The notes under the pieces were generated by a model, which saw nothing but the letters and a program-made list of their open reading frames with translations, had not been told where the DNA came from and ran no database searches. This document shows, piece after piece, positions 17,945 to 26,789 of a DNA stretch of 64,000 nucleotides. A program made the position numbers and the translations under genes. The stretch's first letter is position 1, and every line of letters starts with the position of its first letter. Location of the stretch: assembly GCA_034429275.1 (NCBI GenBank), contig DAOUFU010000053.1:55573-119572 (forward strand). The letters run 5' to 3'. Source of the stretch: DAOUFU01 sp034429275. Lineage in GTDB: Bacteria > Chloroflexota > Anaerolineae > Aggregatilineales > Aggregatilineaceae.

Positions 17945-19114
17945 CTACGACGCATCGCCCCGGTTATGATCCGTGCCGCCCTGCGCCGGGCCACTTCGCT
18001 GACCGCGAGGCCGCCGCCGACCACGTCGTGACCGCCCCTGGCGATGTTCGCCCGGTTCGCGTTCGTGCGAGTCACGCTGGTGCCCCTGATGCGGAACATC
18101 TACCCTTGTTGGCCTGACGATATCCTCATCTTCGTCGAGATCAAGCACGCCCTCGTCGACCATATCCGCCAGCGGTTCTTCTTCTTGTGCATCATCCTCT
18201 GCTCCGCCCTGCCGGCCACAATCACACGGGCCATCGCCATGTTTACTACAACCAGCTTCGGCCTTCGCTTTGAGGGCTTCGAATTCTTCCAGCGGGATGA
18301 TGTCTTCGCGCGCAACGATGTACTGTGTTTCTTCAACCAGCACCGTGACCGCGTCCTGCAGCGGATGCACGTCAATTACTTTGCCCTCACCATGAGGAGT
18401 CCCAATGCGTTTGTTGCGTTTGGGGAGCAGTTTACGCGCTTCGACATACTGCTCGTACTCATAGATCAGGCAGCAGCGTAGCCGACCGCACATGCCCGTG
18501 ATTTCTGACGGATTGAGCGAGATTCCCTGGGCCTTGGCCATCTTGATAGAAATCGGGCTGAAATCAGTCAGGAAGCGGCTGCAGCATGTCTGAACGCCGC
18601 ACGCTCCCATGCCACCAATAAGCTTGGCGACATCGCGCGGGCCGATCTGGCGCAGCTCTACTTTTGCCTTGTGGCTGCGCTGCAAAGCGGCGCGCAATCG
18701 TGTAGTATTCAGCTTATCTTCGGCACTGAACAAAATGGTCAGCAGTGTGCCATCAAAATTGTACTGGGCCGCCACAAACTTGGCGTCCTCGTGACCACCC
18801 AGTTCTTTGGCCTTCTGCTGGCACGCCCTGAGCGCATCAGCCTCACGAGCCTTCCACAACTTCTGACTCATCATATCGGTCGGCGTGGCCTTGCGCAGGA
18901 TGGGCTTGTAGTCACGCTGCTCATCGTCCTGATCTTCGGGCAGCATGTTCATCACCTGCCCCAGTTGTCGCCCGCGTGTTGTTTCCACAATCACAAAGTC
19001 GCCCACCATCAAGTCTGGCAGGTGATCGCAGGCGAAATGATACAGTTTGCCGATTTCATAAAACCGCACGCCCGCGATCATGCGGACGCCGGCAGAATCT
19101 GCCTGAATGGTCAT
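17945..19114 (-). CDS. PSP1-domain protein, RicT/YaaT type, with acidic and Arg-rich tail
   Basis: 389 residues from ATG at 19114, with GGAAGG upstream. The PSP1 core covers about residues 15-270. It has the Cys-rich motifs of RicT proteins (GACGVQTCCSRFL and MCGRLRCCLIYEY), which in the Bacillus RicAFT complex take part in Fe-S binding and in controlling RNase Y. The tail from about residue 300 is unusual: an acidic stretch (DLDEDEDIV) and then a basic Arg/Gly/Gln-rich end (RRGRRRPRGQRSG), suggestive of RNA contact. The same window encodes RNase Y (56236-57765), the partner process in Bacillus. Two extra Cys (GPCDCGR) precede the tail. Confidence 0.88.
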   Translation of the reverse strand: MTIQADSAGVRMIAGVRFYEIGKLYHFACDHLPDLMVGDFVIVETTRGRQLGQVMNMLPEDQDDEQRDYKPILRKATPTDMMSQKLWKAREADALRACQQKAKELGGHEDAKFVAAQYNFDGTLLTILFSAEDKLNTTRLRAALQRSHKAKVELRQIGPRDVAKLIGGMGACGVQTCCSRFLTDFSPISIKMAKAQGISLNPSEITGMCGRLRCCLIYEYEQYVEARKLLPKRNKRIGTPHGEGKVIDVHPLQDAVTVLVEETQYIVAREDIIPLEEFEALKAKAEAGCSKHGDGPCDCGRQGGAEDDAQEEEPLADMVDEGVLDLDEDEDIVRPTRVDVPHQGHQRDSHEREPGEHRQGRSRRGRRRPRGQRSGPAQGGTDHNRGDAS

Positions 19115-19462
19115 GGTTTTCCTTCCGTGAAGTATGGCCCCATCATGACCGCCAACCTCACCCGGTCTGGATACGAACACTACCAACTATAGAAGATGCG
19201 CAAAGGCTTTGCAACCGCCCATTCTACCGCCGGGGACGCCGTGCCAACAGGGGGAATCAAAAACCTGCCCCCCTGCCGTGCTGTTAGATTCCGGTTAGCC
19301 CAACCTGTTGTACAAAACCCGCCGTTCGGTGTATGCTGATGCCACACAGCGCTCAAATACGTTGGGCGCGCGAGGAATTTGGTTCAATACTGTCATTGCT
19401 GAGCTGCTGCTATTGGCAGATGATGGTCGGTGGGTCATTCCGACCCTGAGGGAGCGTTACCG
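19115..19462. other. Divergent intergenic region between ricT and a LysM lipoprotein gene
   Basis: About 350 bp without a supportable gene. It must contain the divergent promoters of the two flanking genes, but I see no repeat, RNA or clear consensus promoter in it. Confidence 0.4.
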
Positions 19463-20329
19463 ATGGTCAAACACCGTGCGCTGCGGCAAATGCTGTCAGT
19501 CAGCGTATTGCTCTTTGTCGCTCTGACAGCTTCGGCATGTTATAAGGATGCGGGGGAAAACGTTCAGCCCACCTCAAACAGGGTTGATCTCCAGGATTTG
19601 CAGCCTACCACACCGCCACCCAGCCCGACTCCGACGGATGTGATCCCGCCAGACTCGCTGATCACCCCTTCGATCACGCTGAAACCCACTATCACGCCCG
19701 CCGAGCTTCAGCCGACACAGCCGGTTGCCCTTCCCACAGTTGCTCCCAGTTCAACGGCCCAACAGCCAGCCGGACTGGCCACACCTACACCGTTGATCAC
19801 CAGCCAGCCGGCTGGACTGGCGATCACGACGCCCGGTATGAGTGATGCGCAGCCTTCGCCTACACCCATGCCCACACTCGATCCGACGTATCAGCCCACG
19901 CCCACACCGCTGCCGCCAGAAGCCAACCCGTGCCTGTATATCATTCAACCCAACGATACGCTCTACTCGATTGCGCGTGAGAAAGAAGTCACCCTGGCCG
20001 ACCTGATTGCGGCCAATACCGCAGTGCTTCCCAGCGGCGAATACACCATCTTACAGCTCGGTATGCAGCTAACTATTCCCGGCTGTGTATTTGGTCCGGC
20101 AGCCACACCCGGCACCGGCACAACCGTACCGGCCACACCTGGTGTCCAGCCGCAGCCCACAACTCCCGGCGGCATTCCCACCCAACACATTGTGCAGGCA
20201 GGCGAGACAATCTTCTCGATCGGACGCAAATACAATGTCGATCCCAACCAGATCATCGCCCTGAACAATCTTGCGAACCCGAACCTGATCAAACCGGGAG
20301 ATGTGCTGCTGCTACCTCAACCGCAGTAA
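19463..20329 (+). CDS. LysM-domain lipoprotein with Thr/Pro-rich linker
   Basis: 288 residues from ATG at 19463, with GGGAG upstream. A lipoprotein signal ends in LTASAC, so Cys at about residue 25 would be lipidated and the protein held at the outer face of the membrane. Residues about 30-150 are a low-complexity Pro/Thr/Gln linker. Two LysM modules follow: IIQPNDTLYSIAREKEVTL at about 158 and HIVQAGETIFSIGRKYNVD near 243, the second ending at the C-terminus. LysM modules bind peptidoglycan-like glycans, so the protein probably tethers membrane to wall. Enzymatic domains are absent. Confidence 0.9.
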   Translation: MVKHRALRQMLSVSVLLFVALTASACYKDAGENVQPTSNRVDLQDLQPTTPPPSPTPTDVIPPDSLITPSITLKPTITPAELQPTQPVALPTVAPSSTAQQPAGLATPTPLITSQPAGLAITTPGMSDAQPSPTPMPTLDPTYQPTPTPLPPEANPCLYIIQPNDTLYSIAREKEVTLADLIAANTAVLPSGEYTILQLGMQLTIPGCVFGPAATPGTGTTVPATPGVQPQPTTPGGIPTQHIVQAGETIFSIGRKYNVDPNQIIALNNLANPNLIKPGDVLLLPQPQ

Positions 20330-20358
20330 TCGTTTTTCTGCCCCACTCCCAAAATCGT

Positions 20359-20393
20359 GCCGGGCCATGCTGCATCATGCGACATGGCCCGGC
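20359..20393. terminator. Bidirectional hairpin between convergent genes
   Basis: Perfect 11-bp inverted repeat (arms 20359-20369 and 20383-20393, 13-nt loop) between the convergent LysM and NHLP genes. It is GC-rich but has only short T runs, so it may act on both strands. Confidence 0.55.
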
Positions 20394-20423
20394 GTTATGT
20401 TTGCTAATTTCGAGAGCAGGCGA

Positions 20424-20711
20424 CTATCCGTACTTGTTTTTAAGCAGGTCAAGCAGCGAACTGGCGTCCACTGCATCTTTGCGGCCCATCAGTGAAATGC
20501 CACCAAGAAAACCGCTCTTGGACTGGCGATCTTCCAGATCGACCGACATTCCATCAAATGCATCACCGGGTAGCTTGCGGATCATCTCAGCTTCGTCGTC
20601 ATCCAGTGCAAAACCTTTGAGCGCTTCATCGGGTTGCGCCAACAGCTTGGCGCGGAAATCCGGGTCCGAAATCGCCTGCGTAATCAGCTTGATCAGGTCT
20701 TCACGAGCCAT
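20424..20711 (-). CDS. Os1348-type NHLP-clan small protein (RiPP leader-like)
   Basis: 95 residues from ATG at 20711; a perfect AAGGAG precedes it, which decides the start over the longer frame to 20879. Residues 1-55 (AREDLIKLITQAISDPDFRA, LLAQPDEALKGFALDDDEAEM) resemble the nitrile-hydratase-alpha-like leader of NHLP-clan peptides, especially the Os1348 group. These are precursors, or relatives of precursors, of modified peptides. The C-terminal part (from about residue 55, SVDLEDRQSKSGFLGGIS) has no Cys and few Ser/Thr, so it is a poor thiazole or lanthionine substrate. A possible GG site occurs in GFLGG. No modifying enzyme or transporter is within the neighbouring 15 kb. It may serve a non-RiPP role. 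Confidence 0.75.
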   Translation of the reverse strand: MAREDLIKLITQAISDPDFRAKLLAQPDEALKGFALDDDEAEMIRKLPGDAFDGMSVDLEDRQSKSGFLGGISLMGRKDAVDASSLLDLLKNKYG

Positions 20712-20914
20712 CGCTTTGTTTCTCCTTGATAAACCATTCCAGCCAGAAATCGATGATGTGCTATCATAAGGCGTATGAGTTCTTGCCTGCGATCGATCGG
20801 AAATGCCCACTTCACCTGCCTGCCCGATCCACCGCCGGCCACAATGTCGATCATATAGTAGTTGTCGGATTTCCCACAAATCACCCGACGCCGATGCAAG
20901 CCACCGGACCCACC

Positions 20915-21781
20915 ATGCGCCTTCTGATCACCAGCCTGGTTACGCTCGTCCTTGCCGCGCTGTTTTCGGTCTGCCCGCCAGTCTTTTCAGATTCCCCGTT
21001 TCCGGATACCTCATCTGTCTTGGGGCCTGCCACGCCTTTTGCTCCCTGCATCGACGACCCCTCAACCTGCAGCCTGCCCGCAGCCACATCCGACCGGGCG
21101 TATGGCACGACTACCCTGCGTAACCCGGCAGCGGGTCAGGCGCTGCAGAGCGCTTCAGACGATCCTCTGGCGGGTTTCTCACGCCGCCCCCTAGCCCACT
21201 TCATCATTCCAGAGGGCGGTTTGTTTCTGGACGAAAATTATGAAGGGCGGCATTATGGGGTAGATTACGCCAACCCGGATGATTATCTGGATGGCCTCGC
21301 CACCTTGATCTACCCCATCGGTCCTGGCTATGTGACCGCGCGATCAGATTGCTGGCAGTGCTTCGTGCACGGCGATGCTGAGGGGCGTGTCCAGGGACGC
21401 ATGCCCTGGAACAACTTTGGCTTTGGCAGCTTTGTGCTGGTCGAAACACCCGTGACCCCGTGTGTCTCCATCTACACCATGTATGCGCATTTGCAGCGCG
21501 ATTGGGTGAGCCTCGGCGACTATGTGACCCCAGATACCCCAATTGGCCTGGTGGGCAGTACCGGCTTTTCACAAGAAATCCACCTGCACCTCGAAGTACG
21601 CTACGGTGCCCCGGCGCGCTTCTGGACCGCCGCCTTCAGCCAATGGGCCAACCTGGACCGGTGGATGGCCACCCTCTTCGCCAACCCGGCGCTGCTCGTC
21701 TTTCCGCAAAACCACCCCGCCATGCTCACCGCCCTGACCGAATGGGTCGCCCGCCAGCCACGCGCCCCCGACCTGCCCTGA
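20915..21781 (+). CDS. Secreted M23-type (LytM) peptidase
   Basis: 288 residues from ATG at 20915, chosen because it begins a clean signal peptide (MRLLITSLVTLVLAALFSV). The ATG at 20894 would add seven residues. The mature part is preceded by a Ser/Pro-rich spacer. The catalytic domain carries the first zinc ligands in HYGVDYANPDD and the HxH of IHLHLEVR, with GSFVLVET and YTMYAHL between them, matching the LytM order. Such enzymes cut peptide crossbridges of murein. An inserted segment with two Cys (SDCWQCFVHG) between the motifs is uncommon in the family. No operon partner is evident. Confidence 0.85.
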   Translation: MRLLITSLVTLVLAALFSVCPPVFSDSPFPDTSSVLGPATPFAPCIDDPSTCSLPAATSDRAYGTTTLRNPAAGQALQSASDDPLAGFSRRPLAHFIIPEGGLFLDENYEGRHYGVDYANPDDYLDGLATLIYPIGPGYVTARSDCWQCFVHGDAEGRVQGRMPWNNFGFGSFVLVETPVTPCVSIYTMYAHLQRDWVSLGDYVTPDTPIGLVGSTGFSQEIHLHLEVRYGAPARFWTAAFSQWANLDRWMATLFANPALLVFPQNHPAMLTALTEWVARQPRAPDLP

Positions 21782-21916
21782 GCCGGTAGGGGAGCCTGGT
21801 TTGCCGCCGGGCGCTTGTTCATGCCCTGAATTCTGCTACGGCGCAAACTGTGCTATGCTCAAATGAGATGGCGCATCCCGTCATGCGACGGGTGCTCGCA
21901 AGCAGAGGAGGCGCTC

Positions 21917-22615
21917 GTGGCCGGAACGCATTTTTTGCGCAACGTGTCGTTATTCGCCGATCTGTCTAACGCGGAGCTTGAGCCGCTCGCCGAACGTTTG
22001 GTCACCCGCCGCTTTCGCGCTGGCGAGCAAATCCTCACCCAGGGCAGCCCGGGCAATAGCCTGTACATCGTCAAATCCGGCCTGGTTGCCATCATCGTGA
22101 CCAATACCGATGGCAGTATCCATACGGTCGCAGAAATGGGACCCGGGCAGGTTTTTGGCGAGTTCGCCTTACTCGATGGCTTGCCTCGCTCAGCAGGCGC
22201 AGTCGCCCGTGAGCGCAGCGAGGTATTGATTCTGGGGCGATCCGACTTTTTTCTGGTCCTGGAAAAACACCCCACCATCGCCATCGCGCTGCTGGTATTG
22301 ATCAGTCGCCGCCTGCGCTTCACCATGCAGCGCACCGAGGACGAACTGCCGCCCACATCGCCGGAGACGGCCCTGGCCCAGATGCTTTGCCGCCTGGCCG
22401 ACCGGTACGGACGGCTTGAGGATGGGCTGATCCGCCTTCCCTTGCGATTGACGGGAGGTGAAATCGCAGGAATGTTAGGCCAGCCTCGCAGCCTGACCGA
22501 AAAAGCATTGGACTCCCTGCGCGAAGACGGCTTGCTCGATCTGCGCGGACTTCAGTTGACCATTCTCGATCTGACACGGCTGCGTGCCCGATGCACCCAT
22601 GCAGATCACCCCTGA
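21917..22615 (+). CDS. Crp/Fnr-family transcriptional regulator
   Basis: 232 residues from GTG at 21917, with GAGGAGG immediately upstream; this start fits better than the in-frame ATG at 21863. The cyclic-nucleotide-binding fold spans about residues 10-120 (LADRL-like start, GNSLYIVKSGLVAII, GQVFGEFALLDGLPRSAGA). The phosphate-binding cassette FGEFALLDGLPRSA keeps the Glu and Arg used for cNMP contact, so a cAMP-type effector is possible. The C-terminal winged helix has LTGGEIAGMLGQPRSLTEKA. The recognition helix keeps one Arg of E. coli CRP, but the Glu and second Arg differ (Ser and Lys). No N-terminal Cys cluster of FNR type is present. Confidence 0.88.
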   Translation: MAGTHFLRNVSLFADLSNAELEPLAERLVTRRFRAGEQILTQGSPGNSLYIVKSGLVAIIVTNTDGSIHTVAEMGPGQVFGEFALLDGLPRSAGAVARERSEVLILGRSDFFLVLEKHPTIAIALLVLISRRLRFTMQRTEDELPPTSPETALAQMLCRLADRYGRLEDGLIRLPLRLTGGEIAGMLGQPRSLTEKALDSLREDGLLDLRGLQLTILDLTRLRARCTHADHP

Positions 22616-22659
22616 CCGGCCCTGGCTGTCTTCCCCGGCACCCCGTACCACTCAGAGGC

Positions 22660-23343
22660 TCACAGCATTGAGTCCGCCTCACGATCCGGCTTGGCTCGCT
22701 TTTGCACAAAGGAATAGAATGGGTTGGCTAACTGCTCCGGATTGATGTGGCCTGCCTCAAGTGCCGGACGATTGGCTGTCTCAAAATCCTGGTGCATCCG
22801 CTCGATCATGTCCAGCTGGTTTTTTGAAGGTTCCAGCGAAAACAACGCGATGAGGGTTGTATACGCGCCCGGCACAAAACAGAGCCACTGCCCATTTTCC
22901 ATCTCAGTATTTCGCATCCCGGCGCGAAAGATTTCCGCTGCTGCCGATCGGTAACTGCTCAGCATCGGCACAATCAATTCCGCATCGACCGCGAAATCTC
23001 CCAGGGTCTCAATCGGCATTCCGGTCTTGTTCTCGTAGACGCTCATCCCCACCGCTTTGGCCGTCAAGCGCTTCTTGATCAACAGGGTATCCTCCGACCC
23101 ATCCAGCGCATCGCGCCAGGTAGAAGGATCGGCCTCTGCGATCAACTGAGCCACCGTCATGATCTGCCGCTGATAACGATCGTACAACTTATGAAACTGG
23201 GTGCGATTGATCTCACCACGCGCAAACTCCTGCACCAGGCGGTTCATTTTCTGGTACACCTGCGCAATGAACGCCTGACCCTGCTGCACGCTGGCAGGCA
23301 AAGCATCGGCACCCTCTTTAGGTGTTTTCGGTAAATCCCCCAT
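22660..23343 (-). CDS. Conserved-looking hypothetical protein
   Basis: 227 residues from ATG at 23343, with GAGGAG upstream; the frame continues to 23484 without a ribosome site. I do not recognise a family with confidence. The N-terminal third is predicted helical and charged (QGQAFIAQVYQKMNRLVQEF, RTQFHKLYDRYQRQIM). The C-terminal part has alternating hydrophobic segments (QWLCFVPGAYTTLIALFSL, then helical NQLDMIERMHQDFETAN) that recall the roadblock/LC7 type of small signalling domain, but this is only an impression of pattern. No signal peptide or membrane span. It is convergent with the Crp-family gene and 44 bp from its end. Confidence 0.6.
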   Translation of the reverse strand: MGDLPKTPKEGADALPASVQQGQAFIAQVYQKMNRLVQEFARGEINRTQFHKLYDRYQRQIMTVAQLIAEADPSTWRDALDGSEDTLLIKKRLTAKAVGMSVYENKTGMPIETLGDFAVDAELIVPMLSSYRSAAAEIFRAGMRNTEMENGQWLCFVPGAYTTLIALFSLEPSKNQLDMIERMHQDFETANRPALEAGHINPEQLANPFYSFVQKRAKPDREADSML

Positions 23344-23671
23344 CAGCCCGCTCCTCAATGGCTTGCACAACGATCGTCCGACTAGCGGCATGATCTGCGC
23401 ACACGACTCTGGCAAAGACAGATTGTACCCCGCCTGATTGGTAAGCCCACACCAGACTATCTGTATTATAGACGAAGTCTGCATTCAAGGTGAATGTTTG
23501 CCCAATCGTCCTCCACGGTCCGGCGGGTGTTTGCCCATCCCCAGATGCCCTGCTCCCCTTTCCGCGCTGGTAGACAGGGACCTCGCCCCTATGGTAGACT
23601 ACTCGTAGCAGGCGCGATCTGTGTGCGCGAAGCGGAGTTGTCTACCAGCGTGCGGGAGGTAACGGGGTGCA
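23344..23671. other. Divergent intergenic region upstream of a response regulator
   Basis: About 330 bp without a gene. On the minus strand a TATAAT hexamer (plus-strand 23465-23470) could be the -10 box of the hypothetical gene below it, but no good -35 is at the right distance. Nothing else is evident. Confidence 0.35.
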
Positions 23672-24085
23672 ATGACCACTCATGGGGATGCCATTCGAAT
23701 TGTGTGCATCGAAGATGAGCAGGAAATGATCGAACTGGTCAAGCTCATTTTGAGCCGCCGGGGATATGAAGTTTTCGGCGCACAAGGGGGACGCGTCGGT
23801 CTGGAGCTCATCAAAGCCGTCAAACCTAACCTGGTCCTGCTCGACCTGATGATGCCTGAAATGGACGGCTGGGAAGTGTTCCAGAACATGAAAAATGATG
23901 AGGCGATGAAAAATATCCCCGTGATTGTAGTAACAGCCAAAGCCCAAAATATCGACAAAGTGCTGGGCCTGCACATTGCCAAGGTAGACGACTACATTAC
24001 CAAGCCTTTTGGCCCATCCGAGCTGCTCTCAAGTGTGCTGCGCGTACTGCAAGAAGCAGGTTTCGAGGTCGAAGAAGCGTCCTGA
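23672..24085 (+). CDS. Single-domain response regulator
   Basis: 137 residues, a receiver domain alone. The acidic pair is in CIEDEQEM, the phosphoacceptor Asp in LVLLDLMMPEMDG, the Thr in VVTAKA and the Lys in ITKPFGPSE. There is no output domain, so it acts by protein contact or in a phosphorelay. It is not paired with a kinase gene; the soluble PAS kinase at 11995-13029 is one orphan candidate within the window. A GGGAGG lies 14 bp upstream of the ATG. A strong hairpin follows. Confidence 0.92.
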   Translation: MTTHGDAIRIVCIEDEQEMIELVKLILSRRGYEVFGAQGGRVGLELIKAVKPNLVLLDLMMPEMDGWEVFQNMKNDEAMKNIPVIVVTAKAQNIDKVLGLHIAKVDDYITKPFGPSELLSSVLRVLQEAGFEVEEAS

Positions 24086-24132
24086 AGCACTGGCTCCATC
24101 ATTTTTCGGCCCGGCCTGCATACACGGCTGAC

Positions 24133-24160
24133 ATCAGGGGCACCATGCCCCTGATTTATT
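24133..24160 (+). terminator. Rho-independent terminator
   Basis: Perfect 10-bp stem (24133-24142 with 24146-24155), 3-nt loop, followed by TTATT. It closes the single-domain response regulator transcript. Confidence 0.75.
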
Positions 24161-24289
24161 GGCGACCCATCCCCGCTGTCATTTCCGCTTTTGTCGCTTT
24201 CCGGTAAAATATGCGCTGCGTAGATTCTGCAGAGCAGAGGTGCGGCACCGGCCATGTGCTCTGCTGCTGGGGACCCAAAGGACGGTATC

Positions 24290-25186
24290 ATGCACACTTC
24301 ACTGGATGCACTGCTTGCATCGGGTCAACCCATCGTAGCCGACGGGGCTATGGGGACGATGCTGTTCTCTCTCGGCCTCCAACGCGGTGAATCGCCGGAA
24401 CGGTGGAACATTGAACGCCCGGATGCAGTACGCACGGTCTACCGCGCTTATATCGAAGCGGGATCGCAGATCATCCTGACGAACACCTTTGGCGGTAACC
24501 GCCTGCGGCTGGCAATGCATCACCTTGAAGACCGTGTCACCGAGATTAACCAGGCCGCCGCCCAGGCTGCCCGGCTCGAAGCAGATGCCGCCGCTCACCC
24601 GGTAGTCGTAGCGGGATCGATGGGCCCCACTGGCCACATGCTCGCCCCGATGGGCACGCTCGAATTCGATGAGGCGGCGAGCATCTTCGAAGAGCAGGCC
24701 CGCGCGCTGATTGCAGGCGGAGTCGACGTTTTGTGGATTGAAACCATGTCCGACCTGGAGGAAATCCGGGCGGCGATAGAAGGCGCGCGGCGAGTCGATC
24801 CTTCCTTTCCACTGACAGCGACCCTGACCTTTGATACCAAAGGCCGTACCATGATGGGCACCACGCCCGAACAGGCGCTCAACACTCTGAGCCAGTGGGG
24901 CGTGATTGCGCTCGGTGCGAACTGTGGCAACGGCCCCGACGAGCTTGAAACTGCCGTGCGTCGGATGCGCGAAGCAGGCGCAGCGCTGCCGCTCATCGCC
25001 AAGGCTAACGCCGGGTTACCTCACATGCAGGGGGATACGCCGATTTATGACGCCACGCCCGACGTGATGGCAGCCTACGCGCTGCGCGTCGCCGACCTGG
25101 GCGCGCGCATCATTGGCGCGTGTTGTGGCAGCACACCCGACCACATCCGCGCCATCAGTCAAGCCTTGCGAGCAGGTCGTCAATAA
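24290..25186 (+). CDS. Homocysteine S-methyltransferase-family protein
   Basis: 298 residues from ATG at 24290, with AAAGGA upstream. The TIM-barrel methyltransferase domain shows VADGAMGTMLFSLGL near the N-terminus, LTNTFGGNR, and the zinc ligands in GANCGNGPDE and GACCGSTPDHI at the C-terminus. The three Cys bind zinc and activate homocysteine thiolate. The length matches the isolated Hcy domain, as in split MetH systems or betaine/S-methylmethionine-dependent enzymes. The methyl donor cannot be read from sequence. No cobalamin-binding or folate-binding MetH modules are adjacent. Confidence 0.88.
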   Translation: MHTSLDALLASGQPIVADGAMGTMLFSLGLQRGESPERWNIERPDAVRTVYRAYIEAGSQIILTNTFGGNRLRLAMHHLEDRVTEINQAAAQAARLEADAAAHPVVVAGSMGPTGHMLAPMGTLEFDEAASIFEEQARALIAGGVDVLWIETMSDLEEIRAAIEGARRVDPSFPLTATLTFDTKGRTMMGTTPEQALNTLSQWGVIALGANCGNGPDELETAVRRMREAGAALPLIAKANAGLPHMQGDTPIYDATPDVMAAYALRVADLGARIIGACCGSTPDHIRAISQALRAGRQ

Positions 25187-25307
25187 GCCCTACGCGGCTC
25201 CCTGGCCACACCGATACCTGTCATGGTCTGTCAGGGATGCTGAAGTATGCTACACTAGGAAACATTGTGTAATACTGCGTTCATAAGATGGCTTTCAAGG
25301 GGGCCTT

Positions 25308-26789
25308 ATGCACAGCCTTATCCATCCAGGGCAGCATTGTCCGCTCCGTATTGTATTCCGCCTGACACTTGCCAGCATAATAATGCTGTTCGCTCTGGGC
25401 TTGAGTCCGGCGCGTCCGGCGGCAGCTTATCAAGGCGGCAACCTGCTGCAGAATCCAGGGTTCGAAGGCAGCTATATCGCGATCAATGGGGATTCCACTC
25501 TGCGCGTAGCCTCCAACTGGCAGCCCTGGAGCCTGCCGCAAGGTGCATCCAGCGCCATCAACCAGCGCCCCGAATATAAGCCTGCTCCAGCCAACCGCAT
25601 TCGTTCCGGGCAGGCAGCCCAGGAATATAATACCTTTTATGCCACACACACCGGCGGGCTTTATCAGCGCGTGACGGTCGCTGCCGGAACCCAGCTTCAG
25701 TTCAGTGCGTTCATTTACGTCTGGTCGTCGGCCACGTTTGCCAACCCCGACAAAAGCGAAGACCCCAACAAAGTGATTGTCCGCGTTGGGATTGATCCAA
25801 CCGGGGGCACCGATGGCACCAGTTCCGCCATCGTCTGGTCGCCCGACACCGAATATTACGATCAATGGCGGCAGGTAGCGGTCACTGCCACCGCGGCGAG
25901 CAGTGCGGTGACCGTCTTTATCCGCACCGCGCCCCAGGATGCCATCGGGGTGAATACGGTATATGTCGATGATGCCGCGCTGGTACCGCTCAGCCAGGCC
26001 CAGCCAACCGCCACCTTTATCCCCACCGTTCCCGCCATCCCAACCAACCCGCCGCCGCCGAGTTTCACCCCCGCAGTGACAGCGGTGATCGGTGTGCCCA
26101 CCCAGGAAGGCACGATTACGCCGCTGCCGACTTCTCTGGTGCCCACCTCCACGCCGCTGCCGATTGCGACGGCTGCGCCCACCCTGCCCTCAGGCTTCGA
26201 TACATCCTTCCTCTACACGGTCCGCGCAGGGGATACGGTATCTGGCATCGCGCAGCGCTACGGCAGCACCATCGCTGCCATCGTCAGCGCCAATGCATTA
26301 ACCAACCCTGGCTTGATTCGTATCGGGCAGGTATTGATCATTCCGGTCAACTCAACGACGAACCGCCCGGCCACATTTACGCCTGTTCCCACCCAACCGG
26401 GGTCGAGCGGCCCGGTTACGCCAGGAGTCGGCACCTATACTGTGCGCGCCGGGGATACTCTGTTTGCCATTGCCGCACGTTTCAACACCACCGTTAGTGT
26501 CATCGCGCAGCTTAACAATATCCTGAATCCCAACCTGATCTTTCCCGGCCAGGTGCTCAACGTCCCCGGTGGCCAGAGCGGCCCTGTGCCCACGCCAGCC
26601 CCGAATGTGCCGACGGCGGTTCCACCTACGGCGGTACCTCAGCCGACTCAGCATGTGGTCCAGGCGGGCGAGAACCTGTTCCGCATTAGCCTGCGCTATG
26701 GAGTCACTCTGGATGCCCTCGCACGCGCCAACGGGCTGTACAACTGGAACCTGATCTTCCCCGGTCAGGTGTTGGTGATCCCGCGATGA
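25308..26789 (+). CDS. Secreted LysM protein with N-terminal carbohydrate-binding-like domain
   Basis: 493 residues with a signal peptide (LASIIMLFALGLSPARPAAA). Residues about 43-225 look like a beta-sandwich of the carbohydrate-binding type: NLLQNPGFEGSY start, TGGLYQRVTVAAGTQLQFSA, and VNTVYVDDAALVPL end. A Thr/Pro linker follows. Three LysM modules are at about 303-347 (YTVRAGDTVSGIAQRYGS), 379-423 (YTVRAGDTLFAIAARFNT) and 448-493 (HVVQAGENLFRISLRYGV). Each ends in a G-Q-V-L-x-P type strand. The protein probably binds cell-wall glycans outside the membrane. It overlaps the DUF192 gene by 4 bases. Confidence 0.9.
   Translation: MHSLIHPGQHCPLRIVFRLTLASIIMLFALGLSPARPAAAYQGGNLLQNPGFEGSYIAINGDSTLRVASNWQPWSLPQGASSAINQRPEYKPAPANRIRSGQAAQEYNTFYATHTGGLYQRVTVAAGTQLQFSAFIYVWSSATFANPDKSEDPNKVIVRVGIDPTGGTDGTSSAIVWSPDTEYYDQWRQVAVTATAASSAVTVFIRTAPQDAIGVNTVYVDDAALVPLSQAQPTATFIPTVPAIPTNPPPPSFTPAVTAVIGVPTQEGTITPLPTSLVPTSTPLPIATAAPTLPSGFDTSFLYTVRAGDTVSGIAQRYGSTIAAIVSANALTNPGLIRIGQVLIIPVNSTTNRPATFTPVPTQPGSSGPVTPGVGTYTVRAGDTLFAIAARFNTTVSVIAQLNNILNPNLIFPGQVLNVPGGQSGPVPTPAPNVPTAVPPTAVPQPTQHVVQAGENLFRISLRYGVTLDALARANGLYNWNLIFPGQVLVIPR

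Noticed and set aside
20726..20914. Longer start for the M23 peptidase
   Set aside because: The extension has no signal peptide character and would run into the promoter region of the divergent NHLP gene; the ATG at 20915 begins a proper signal peptide.
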